Source: Arion vulgaris
Taxonomy: Eukaryota > Mollusca > Gastropoda > Stylommatophora > Arionidae
NCBI GenBank assembly: GCA_020796225.1
Contig: CM036765.1
Location: 33,446,066-33,510,065, forward strand
Length of the DNA: 64,000 nucleotides
Direction: 5' to 3'
Shown: piece by piece, positions 24,601-36,600 of the stretch
Numbering within the stretch: the stretch's first letter is position 1
How the letters are laid out: every line of letters begins with the position of its first letter
Position numbers and translations under genes: made by a program
Notes under the pieces: model-generated
Databases searched by the model: none
Seen by the model: only the letters and a program-made list of their open reading frames with translations
What the model was told of the DNA's origin: nothing

Positions 24601-27600
24601 ATGATGATAATTATTTATGTTTATTTCCAATTATAGCATTAAGTACTGTAAGTTAGTACATTTTAGTGAGTACATTTTAGTGAGTACATTTTAGGGAGTA
24701 CATTTTAGTGAGTACATTTTAGGGAGTACATTTTAGTGAGTACATTTTAGGGAGTACATTTTAGTGAGTACATTTTAGTGAGTACATTTTAGTGAGTACA
24801 TTTTAGTGAGTACATTTAGTGAGCATTTTAGTGAGTACATTTTAGTGAGTACATTTTAGGAGTACATTTTAGTGAGTACATTTTAGGAGTACATTTTAGG
24901 AGTACATTTTAGGGTACATTTAGTGAGTACATTTTAGTGAGTACATTTTAGTGAGTACATTTTAGTGAGTACATTTGGTTCTATTTTGTGTGAGTAAGAT
25001 ACAGTGAAAGAATCTTCTAGAATTAATAGGTTACAGCAGATAACACAGTTTAACTCACACAATGTTGTTTCAGGGCTTGCAATTTCCACTACATCGCAGT
25101 CCAGTGGGAGAAGCCAACCACATATGGGGATTCTTTGATCACAGGATACAAAGTATATGTGAATGGTGTTGTGGAGGCAACGTTGAACATGGATCAGCTA
25201 AGCTACACTTACACTCAGGGAAAACCTTGTCATGAATATGCATTCCAAGCTCAGGCAAGTTGATATCTCTTATAGTGACATTAATCTCATACAAGTTTTA
25301 CTGATAATCATTTAATCAATCATTAACTGATGAGACACATGTTTTGATATCTATAAATATGTACAAAATTGTACCTTTTCATATTGATGTATATAACTTT
25401 GATTTTAGTGTTGATTATAGAAAATAGCAGATCTGGTTTATTTTGTTAGATTGTTTGTTAGTTGTATTTGTTTTTATCAACCAAGTTAACAACTCTTTGT
25501 GATCAGTGTTGTTTGTGCCAAGAACGTGAATAAGTTGCACTCTCATTAAGTCCCTACAGTATGTAGGACAAGCACATCTAAATTATGGTCAAAGTGTATG
25601 CTTATTATCCAACAGGACACAAACTTGTTTTGTGAAGGAAGACAGTGGTGGTTTTGCCGTGACTACGAGCAGTCTCACGATGGAAATCATGGCAGTTCCT
25701 AAAGCAATGGTTTGGCTGTAATCACAGACTTTTATCCATGCATGTTTTCTCAGTGACTCAATGAGTATGCTCAGGAAGATTGAAATGGGATGGGCTAGGA
25801 GACATTGGATGGAGTCGCTGGGAGGTATAAACTGACAAAGATCAGTTTTATTTTGTGCCAGGGCATGCAGGTGTAAGGGGGAATGAACGTGCGGAGAGGC
25901 TTGCAGGTATGGCTGCGGTACAAAGCGGGCGAGCAATGGACCGTGCTGATATTATAAATTCCCTAAAGGAGAGAGGACGTGTACATGATTCATGTAATAG
26001 TGGTGAATCTACAACACTAATCAGACTACAAGAACGTCAAGTGTGGTGTAGCTAGACAAGAATGCTATGCTGGAAGCCACAGAAGAATAGTAAACCAACA
26101 AAGAACCGGTGTCGTTAGTTGCCCATGCTGAGGGAAATACTGAGGGAGATCGGAGACTTATGGACTAATTGGTTCGATGTGCAGTGATGATGATCCGACA
26201 ACTAAACTAAACTAAAACACAAACTTGTACAGATAGGTAACTGTAAAATTTTACAGATGGGTAACTGTAAAATTGTACAGATGGGTAACTGTAAAACTTT
26301 ACAGATGGGTAACTGTAAAATTGTACAGATGGATAACTGTAAAATTGTACAGATGGGTAACTGTAAAATTATACAGATGGGTGACTGTAAAATTGTACAG
26401 ATGGGTAACTGTAAAATTATACAGATGGGTAACTGTAAAACTTTACAAAGAGAAAACCTCAATTTAAAGTAGCACATCTGGAGTTACACATTAGCATGGT
26501 ATCAGATCTGATTAATCATAAGGAAGCCATCAAAGCCAACTCATGCCAGTCTGTTGATTGATGCTTTTTTTATAAACAAAAATTGTCTTTTTATATTGTG
26601 CAAGACTATCACATGTTTATCCAACTGTCCTCTAGACCACATTGATGCACATACATATAAATCTGTTTAGAAGTTTTGATGAGCTCATAACCCGCATCAA
26701 CATACATCTAGAGAACAGGAGTTATTGTTTAGACATTTAGACATTGTTATGCTAAACAATATAGAACGAAATGATAGGAATACAGATCATGAACATATAT
26801 ATTCCTCTTGTACTATAATGTTATATAGGGCCTACAAGTAATTTCTCCATACCTCTCTGTCTTGGACAACTCGCTCAGTCTCTTCCATGGAATTGATTCC
26901 GATATTTCTTGCCCCAGCAAAGTTCATTTCAGGGTTCCCTGGTGTCCTCTCTTTCTTTAACCCTTTGCTCCCCACTTCAGTGCCTCCTTTGATATTCTTT
27001 GAACATTTCTTCTCATAGTATGCCCAACATTTCTCCATCTTATAACAGTTATTACTAGAGCATACGATAAGGGATAATTAGTTTTTAAACAAATATAAAA
27101 AACAAATTATTTGGTTGTACAATACATAAAAGGAAGTTTTGTTATTTTACCTTGGACATGTACATTGAGACCGTGAAAAAAAATCATAGTAAGTAAAGCT
27201 GACAGATCTACTGATGTAACTTTTTTTATACCTGTCCTCACAGGCACTGACCACAGGTGACCATATGAATAGCAAACCTTCGGAGCCTCTAGTCATTACC
27301 TGGCCTGGATCAAAGGCCCCTGCAATCAAACATCTTCCATCTGTATGCAGTTCTACCCTGCGTGTGGGTTGGGATGACCCATATCTGACAGAAGGTCTTA
27401 AGATCAAACATTTTATGGTGAGCATGTTAGTCAGGCAATAATTCACTTTGTGCTTGATAATAAGTGTTGATTATTGAGACTAAAAGTTTTCTGAACATCT
27501 TGCTAACAAGAACAAGAACCATGTCACAGATGCCTTGGCTGAATTTACTCTAGCATCTGATCTGTCACGCCATACAATCAATCTGCTACGGGGCATCCAG

Positions 27601-30600
27601 TTTGTAGCAAAGGCTTTTATTAAATTGTAAAAAAATCAACATGTATTGCAAATTTTGTTTAAAATTTTGTTTATGCCGCTCCCCATAGGTTTGTGAACTA
27701 GATGAATGGTATACAAACAAGTCTTGTGAAAATGTGTGCTGGATTTTAGGTGTTAATATTGTAATCTTGTTTAAAATTGTACTAAGTTTAACCAAGACAC
27801 ATTCTTCTTATAAGCTAGTTAGAGATGATGTACTAAGATGTTCTTCAGAAGATTTTGGAAGATTGACTGTATTTGGGTACAGTACTTTTATGTGATCATG
27901 GCAATGATGTTGTATATGTGTATAGTTTACTGTCTTTGTATCCAGCTGTGCTGTAAGGAAGAAGATACAGACACTATAGCACAGACTATTGGCCCATTGC
28001 ATGCTGAAGCCAGGGAAGGAGAGTTTCAGAACTTAAAGAAGGGAAATTACTTAGTTTTCCTGGAAGTTCATGTGAGTATAACAAGCAAAGGTGACTTCTG
28101 TAATTTGTTAAAATACCTAGCTCTACATTCAATGTAGCCAAGTAATGAAATCTTGTATTATTTATCAAAGGTAATGTTCTATAATGACATCTAGTAAGAC
28201 CTGCATAGATCTAATACAAAATGAAATTATCAGACAAAGTAGAAACAACTGCAGTAAATTTGCATATCAAAATCAATCAATAATGTTCCCTTGTTGCATC
28301 GAAGGTTGGATGTAATATCTCTTCTCTTACTCTCCTGCTTTCTACCTTCTTTCTCAAGATGGTTTTCAATAGAGTGTCATGTCCCTTAATTGGTGCCAAA
28401 ACATCTCATATGTCTAATTTCAACCACCTTGTGCAGTTCTCTTTTCACTCTAGTTGATGAAATACCTGTTCATTGTGGTTTTTTTCTGTGACACTTGCCT
28501 AAATTCTTCTATATTTTGCAAACTTCAATTCTTCTCTCCATCTCTTTGTTCATGTTTGTGCTGATACACAAATAATAAAAATATGTCAGACTTGACAAAT
28601 CTTATCTTTTGTTTTTTTATCTGGATGTTAATTCATTTTTAGTTTTGTTAAATATGTTCTTGACTTGCTATTCTCTTCTGAACTTCCTTTCCACATCTGC
28701 CATCTTCTGTGTTTATATGTCCAAGATATATGTAACTTGACACTGGTTCCTATTGGAAAAATGTTTTCATCAAAAGCCAAAACAACTCTGTAGCAAATCA
28801 GTTAACATCGAGGAAGTAAAATATGTTATCAGTACATTGACAGTAGCAATCATCTTTGTCAATCATGACTGGATTATGTACCTGAAGAAATAATTGGTGT
28901 GTAATATTCATTTGTATCTAGTAAAAGCAACCTTCATCAGTCATGTTTTGTTATGTTATGTGATTAACTTTTAAATGGCACTTAGAGGATTCCCCTAAGT
29001 GCTCTGTCCTCCGGCTGAGCAGCCATCTAAAGTCCAATTTGCTCACTGTACCCATGAGAAATGATTATGAACCTTTTCTACACGAAGTTGACACTGTTCT
29101 GGCATGCCCAAACTTAATCTAATTCTCGACTCATAGCATGTTATTGAGTGTAGGTAATACCACGAAGAATGACCCAAGATTAACCTAACATGTGTCTAGC
29201 AGTGTTCCTTGAAGTTTTTCAACTCTACATGCCCAAGATTATATTCACTGTCATATAAAGATATTACTTTAGTTGTATTGGAAACCACAACCCAAGATTC
29301 TGACATGTGTCTAGCAATGTTTGCACTTATCTTTTAACCATATTTTAATACTTATATCTTAGAATATGTTCTTCATGTATATTGATTTAGTCATGAAAGG
29401 GCACATCTGATGTACATGTGTTGTCAACTGTCTTGCTTAGGTTTATGGCCAGACACTGTCATCAGATCAGAGTCAATGTTCTAGCAATGTTATGCAGCCA
29501 GCCCTGTCTCCTGATCCACCACAGATCACAGTCACCCTTGTGGGTCTCGAAGACAGAAGATTGGTAGAAAAGTTTACATGTGACCTTGTCAACAAGCGAG
29601 ACAGGTAATGATTTTCACAGCTTTATCCTTTCACTCTATAATTTCGTTTACCTCTGGATGCATTTATATTGCAGTGTATACTGAATTAGTCAGTACATTG
29701 ACTTTACATCATCTTAACAAAATGCTTTGAGCCAGTATAGCATCTCTGAAGAATGAACGTGTTAATACACTCCACAGAAATAAACCAGTATGTTGCTGTC
29801 ACTGACTGCAAACTTCTATATACAGTATGCATATGATTTCTCACCATACTATGTGCAACGATATATACACACACATGAGTTGTAATAGTACACAAATTCA
29901 GGTTATTTTTGCTATCATATGCAGTCACATTATTTACTATAATATCCTGTGGAGCAGTTGCGATGGCATTGGTATCCAGCAGTCACATTCCATCAAAGAT
30001 GGCTGGGTCAACTGTGCCGGATGAAGGATGGTATAATCTCTGAGGACATACAAACAATGCAAACAAAGCTATAAAACATGACAAACTAAAAAAAATAGGA
30101 CTGGATAGGACACCAAGACAAAAGTACTGCAATAGTTATAGAAGATTTAAGTGCAACAGTTGAACAGGCAACAACAGTTATGAACAAATTGTTGAAAAAA
30201 TTATGTACATACACAAAATGAAATTGGAAAACAAAATAGAAATGGTGAAATATTTGTAGGCTTTTGTGTTTTCAGTGACCTCATGGTGTTGATCAGATGG
30301 GAATACAGAAAACCAGTAACAAATTGTAAAACTGCAGAAGATAGAATTCTTCTTCTCTCCCCCCTTCCTCTAGGGCAGATACTCCATCAGCAGATCGAAT
30401 CTCCAAGAAGCATGAAAGGAGACACTAAACCACCAGACATAATAATTTTACCTGTAAATTGAAAGGAGATACATCATCCAAAGCAAAACATAATTACGAC
30501 ACCAATAATTCAAGATAATAGGAGAACAAGAAAATGGACGAATGAACACCTAATTGAACAAAGAAAGGAACCATTTATGAATTCAACAATTGGTAAGATA

Positions 30601-33600
30601 TAAGCGCTGTTGGCAGGGTCTGGAGATGTTCTAACATGAATAATTGTAAATCATATGTGGAGAGCTTCAGATCTAACACTCAGAGAGGAGCTAGCAGAAT
30701 TTCAAGCTGGAAGGTCATACATGGATCAAATAGCAACAATCAGAATTGTTGTAAAGCAATCAAGTGCAAACACACTTTATATATCAACTTTTATAAAATA
30801 TTCATCAGTATATATTCTATAGTGAAATGGAAAATGCTGAGATATTATGGAATACCAACAAATGTAGTGAAAATTATTGAGAAATTTTATAAAGTAGTTA
30901 TTGGTTATTGAACAGACATGGCAGTATTCTAGACAGATCAATAGATATGACAATAAGATCTACCATTCTGACATTACTGCTATCGATTATAACTGGGTAA
31001 TAGATTTTTGCAAGACTGCTTTATGGACTTTGTACTGACAATAGACTTGATGTGGACTTTGTACTAACAATAAACTTGATAATCTAACATGACTCTAGAC
31101 CTGAATGCGGAACAAGAAATGTTTTTGATGTGTTTGACAACTACATATTGAGACAACTACATATTGAAGCTGATTTATTCCAGGCTCATTCGTCAAGTTG
31201 GTCATAAGTTAAAGAAGATTGGAGCTTTGTCCCATCCACTCAGAGCTGAGAAAAATGAGGTGAGATTACATGCCCCCTTTTATCTTTGTATTTTGTCATT
31301 CTGGTAATGGAGCATGTCCAATTATTATAATCAACTTCTGTGTTGTACTTCTTATGACAAATGACAGAATATATAAGTAGTTATCTTCTCTTGGTGCTAA
31401 ATGTGAAAGTTATCTATCTTTGAACATTAGAATTACTGAATGAAATAAACTGGCAAGATTGAAACATTTACAGTAATTTTTGTTTCTGGTGGAATTAGGA
31501 TATTGTGAATGGAGCTCATCGTCTGACTCGTATAGAAGAACTGCTGGAGGATTGCTTCAGTGTGTTGGAGAACTATACAGGTCAGATGACTGCCCATGTC
31601 AGCTGGCAGTGCCCGCAGTCCAACCTTGACATTCAGTTGTCAGGGTACAAACTTTTGGTAGATGGGAAACAATATGGAAATGCTATGCATGCTGGCATCA
31701 GAACTATCAGACTACAGGTAAGAGAAAAGCACGTTTTGATGTGTTTCAGAAAATAAGGTACAGTGTAGCCAAATTACGTTAGATAGACGCTCTTTTCTCT
31801 AATCTTATTTTGCCTCTCTCTCAGCATTAGGATAAGTAGAGATTTCTAGAACTTCTTCTTCTTCTTTGCGTTTGTTCTTTCTGACCAATTTTAATCACTC
31901 TTTGTGATATGTTTGATCTTTGCCAAGAACGTGTATACGTTGCACATTGGTTTGGTAGGCCCTAAACGCATAGACTTCTACACGTTTAGGACATGTGCAT
32001 CCGATTTCAGCCAAATTTCTAGAACTGACTTTTGTATGCGCTTCATAAACAGTGTTTTTCGCCACTTCTGTTATCTCTGAGGTCCACCATTTGCATTGAC
32101 AGACTTTTGCTTTGTATCCACTGTAATGGAGCAACATTGCTCTTTGAGGCGCACTGCCTGTTGGTAATCTGCTTATGTGGTCGAATCATTAAATTATTTG
32201 TTTCTTGATTAAACTATTTGCTTAAACCAACCACTTTTTTAGCAGACCATATTTTTCTTATGTAGTTTATAGATTTTTAAAGACTTATTCAAATTTCTCA
32301 TTTAGTCTAACATACATTTTAGTACAAAACTCCAACCAGTTTTGCATAAACTGACTTTTCAGTGGAACATAATTGTTATTACATTTGTAAACTTCATCGA
32401 CATACCTTAAAAATGTCTGCAACACAGACATTCTTCTTCTTCTTCTCATTGCATTCCATGTTTCACATGCCAGGCATATTCTATATTACTGCTTTAAATT
32501 ATGATAATGTCCCAGAAATAAGAGATTTGTTATTGATGACTTAACTCTTAGTGGACCAGGGCAAAAGCCATTTGTTTTTAGAATAAAAACACCTTTTAGT
32601 GTGGTTACGGTAAAAGGAGTCCAACTCAAAGCCACGTAGTGTGGCGTTTGGTCCACAAGGAGTTAAAGCAGGCTTGATTGTAATGTTGTATAATGTACAC
32701 ATTAAAGAAGGTAGTTGATGTTAAGGTTTAAAAGGTGATTTACATGTACATGCTGCAGTGTTAAAAATATATGAATATCAATATAAAGGAGACTAAAGTA
32801 TGTGTTCAAATGAATATTATTAGGAGCATTTTCTAAGTTGTAACTTTTATGATATTCATTATTTGTGTGTGTGACAGCTTGGCTTAGATCAGTCCAGCTA
32901 CCGTCTGTCTATGGTGGCAATCAGTGAGAAGCCACAAGGAACAAGCGGAGAGTCCAATGTTGTAGAAGCTCTCTCTACCCCTTTCAAGCCATACACTTTC
33001 TACTGTTATCACACAGTTCACAGACAGGATGTGAAGTAAGTGAGATTTGATCTAGGGTTGTTTGTGGTAGAGAAAAATAGTTCAAATAATAACATTCATA
33101 ATTAGTCAAATTTTATGAAAACCATAGTCTAATGTTTGTTCATGAGACACACCCCACTCAACCTATATATGATGCTCGTCTACCACAGATGATGATGACC
33201 ACCATTTTTCATCCAAGAGAATGTAGTTGCATTATGTTTCTCTGTGTGCACATCGATGACTAGTGATCCTGATGCGGGCTTGAAATGTTCTTTTGCAATG
33301 TGGGCAAGGAGTGTACCCATATATACTTAGCTACTGGCTTAGAGAGTTAAGAGAAGTTAGCAAGACAAGACGGAAGCATTGCAAGACAGGCACTGTTTTG
33401 GAACCCACAGGGAAAAAGGAGTAGGGGAAGGCCTGGACAGACATGGAGAAGAAAGCTGGATGCTGATTTTAAAAGGATAGGTAAAACATGGAAAGAATTA
33501 GAAGGAATGGCAGGAGAGAGGAAGAGATGGAAGAAGTTTGTTGAAGACCTGTGCTCTGTTTGGGAGTTGAAAAAGAAACAAGACAAGAACTTTCTTTTCT

Positions 33601-36600
33601 CTAATCCTGTTTTTGCCTCACAGTGTCAGGATAATAAGAGATTTCTAGAACTGATTTTTGTGTGCACTTTATAAATAATGTTTTTCACCGCCTCTATTAT
33701 TTCTGATGTCCACCATTTGCATGGAAGACTTTTTGCTTTGTATCCACTGTATCATAGTAGCGTTATCGGAGTAGTAACATCAAATTGTTAAATATCAAAA
33801 CAAGAATTAAAGTAGCTCTACAAAATGTGACAACAGACTAAGTCAATGTTTCAACCAAAAGATTTTTATCAAGTAAATAATACAAGATACTATAAAAGTA
33901 AAAATGATGAGACAGTATATGTCAAACAGCACAGAGATAACAGTTACAAAGTTTTATCATCAAATAGCTTGTCCTGAGCAGAACTTTGCCAACCTAACAA
34001 TCCTTCAGAATTTCTTTCTCTCATAGGCCAGATGTCCCACGTCTACTGCGTCATGCTCAATTCATCAGTTACATCCTGAATCCATCTTCTCCACGATCTT
34101 TCTCTTTGCCGGGATGCCTCCTTCCATAATGGTCTTGTTTGTTTCGTATATAGGGGATACAAGCCTCTTTAAGACGAACTGTCTATCTTATCTATACATG
34201 ATGAGGACAAGTATTGTGAGGTCTCAAATGTGTCATGCCATAACAACATTACATGCTAATAGTTTCCTTTATATTTTTACATGTAAGACATGTTGTTACT
34301 AACATTATTTCTGTTCTAATAGTAACTCTTTACTTATTTAGTCATTCCTCTTCTGTACATAAGTGGGGAGGATTGGTTTTTTCTCTATTATTTTGTGTAA
34401 TAAGATTTTTAAGGTAAACAAAAGATGGACGTGTGCTTTTGCATGTTTGAGAGCCTGCCTAATTATAGCCTTCATCTAGGTTGTCTGATTGTATCAATGC
34501 TTCCTTAGATACTAACCTCATGGACATGAACTGTCCATGCAGTTATGTCTTAAACATATGTCTTTATTATATTCTAGGAGACTGAATTTGAATACTGTAA
34601 TCACATACTGCTTGCTATAAGTTATCAAATATTACTAGCCACATACAAGCTACATAAGTGCATCAATTATCCTTCAGATATCCTGCCTATGGGTGCTGTA
34701 AGTACCAAGACTCAATACACTATGAGAGACAATGTGCCAAGAAATTAGCCAATCAGGGACTTCTTCAAAAGGAAGTAGCTCCACCTTCTTGCAGCCTATT
34801 GGACATTTTTGATGGTGAATTTAAACCATTGTTGTCCAATCACAGCACCCACTGTCCAACTATCATTTTCTTCTGGACACCTTGGTGCTTGTCCTCACAG
34901 AAAATGATGGATCACTACATCAGATTTGCTAAGGATAATCCCAAAGAGGTTCTAAATTATTTTAATCTTACATATCATGTAACTCATTTCAGTTTATCAC
35001 TCATTTCTTATGCGCTGTACTTTTATTTGGGCTATGAATTTATACACAGTAACATAATTCTGAGGCCATGGGCAGGTGTAGATAGTATGGCAGTGACAGT
35101 TCACTAGTTATGGTCTCAAAACTCACGATAGTAGGCAGAGGATCTCTGTAATAGAGACAATGACTACAGTCATGGACCAGTATGGTCACTGCTAGGAAGG
35201 AAAGCAATGGTAGACTACCTTCCAAGAAGATGCCTAGATAATCCTAACAGTAATATGGAATTGATTTGAGCATAACAGCTGCAGAGTAGGGACATCTGGC
35301 CTATGAAAGAGAAATTCATAAACAATGTTAGGGTTTGGCAAGTTCTGCTTAGAACAAGCTATTTGATAATGAGCATAATCTTATTGCTAGTGACACGTAT
35401 GGTTGTTAAACATGGACATTTAACAAATAGTAGGAAAAGCAAATATGTGCTTTGAATATAGCATAGCAGAAGAGTCCTCTGTGTACCATGGACAGTGAAG
35501 AAAACAAATAGATATATCCAGAAATAACTCAACATCAAAGCAAATTGGCTGATGTTACAAATAATAAAATCAGTATTTTAGACATATAAAAGACACGAAG
35601 GTTGAAGACCATTACGAAGAGGCATCTGGCAAAAGTAAGACCACAGAGCATGAGTTCTGATGGACTGAGACTTGAACATGATGGCTGCAGAGGCGGAACA
35701 TCTGGCTTTTGAGAGAATGTTAGGGTTGCAAGTTCTGCTCAGGACAAACTGTTTGATAATGACCATATTATTAAAACATGTATTGAATATATTTGAAATA
35801 TATTTAAAGTTTTTCTGAGGACAAGTCTCAGAGCAGTTTGCTATTGCAATTACAGAATTAAGTTTAAATCTCATTATTTCAAAGTACTGTTACTTGTGGC
35901 TTAATGGAAATGTTTTCTTTAGATGACCTATATAGCTGTGGCATGCAGCTCATCTGGACTTGCAGCAGAGAGTAGAAAATCACTAGCACATGTCATAACT
36001 GCTAACAGCTGGCGTGAAGACCTCATTGTGTGGCATGCCACATCAGACTGTACCTCAGGTGTGTATGGAATCTCAGGCATGTATGAAACTATTTAATTGT
36101 AGCAGTTATATAAACTTAGCATGTATGTTGTTCTGTTTGAGCATCCAAGAATTATTGATTTTCACCCTTTTTCCTAACTTTGAGAGCGGAGAGTACCTGG
36201 CTTTCTTGAAGACCCAGAACTCAACAACTCTAGGCGTGTAGTGCTATGCTTAGTATTGCTGAAACTAGTACTCAGGTAGAGTCTATTGGTAACCACTGCA
36301 GTACCCCCTCATTTCTAGCATGGTAGAGCTGCAGTAGCAGAACAGAGGGGAGAGCCAGAAAAACTATACAACGTCCAGACATTGCAAACTTTCCCTGCCC
36401 ACACTGTCCAAGAGCATTCAAGACCAACATCAGATTCGTTGGTCATCCATAGATTGAAGTAATCTTTTTACCTATTGGATGAGCAGAGTGCTCGTCACCA
36501 TGAAATAACCTGAGGTAGAAGTTTTCTTCATTGTAAATTTGAATTAAATTTGAGTTCCAACACCAAATTCCAATTCTTTTATTAACAGCCTATCTAGCAG

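Noticed and set aside
26202..26477. Long repetitive ORFs on both strands (MGNCKIVQ-type and ICTILQLP-type peptides)
   Set aside because: They are the 24-bp minisatellite read in several frames; the unit length is a multiple of three so no stops appear.
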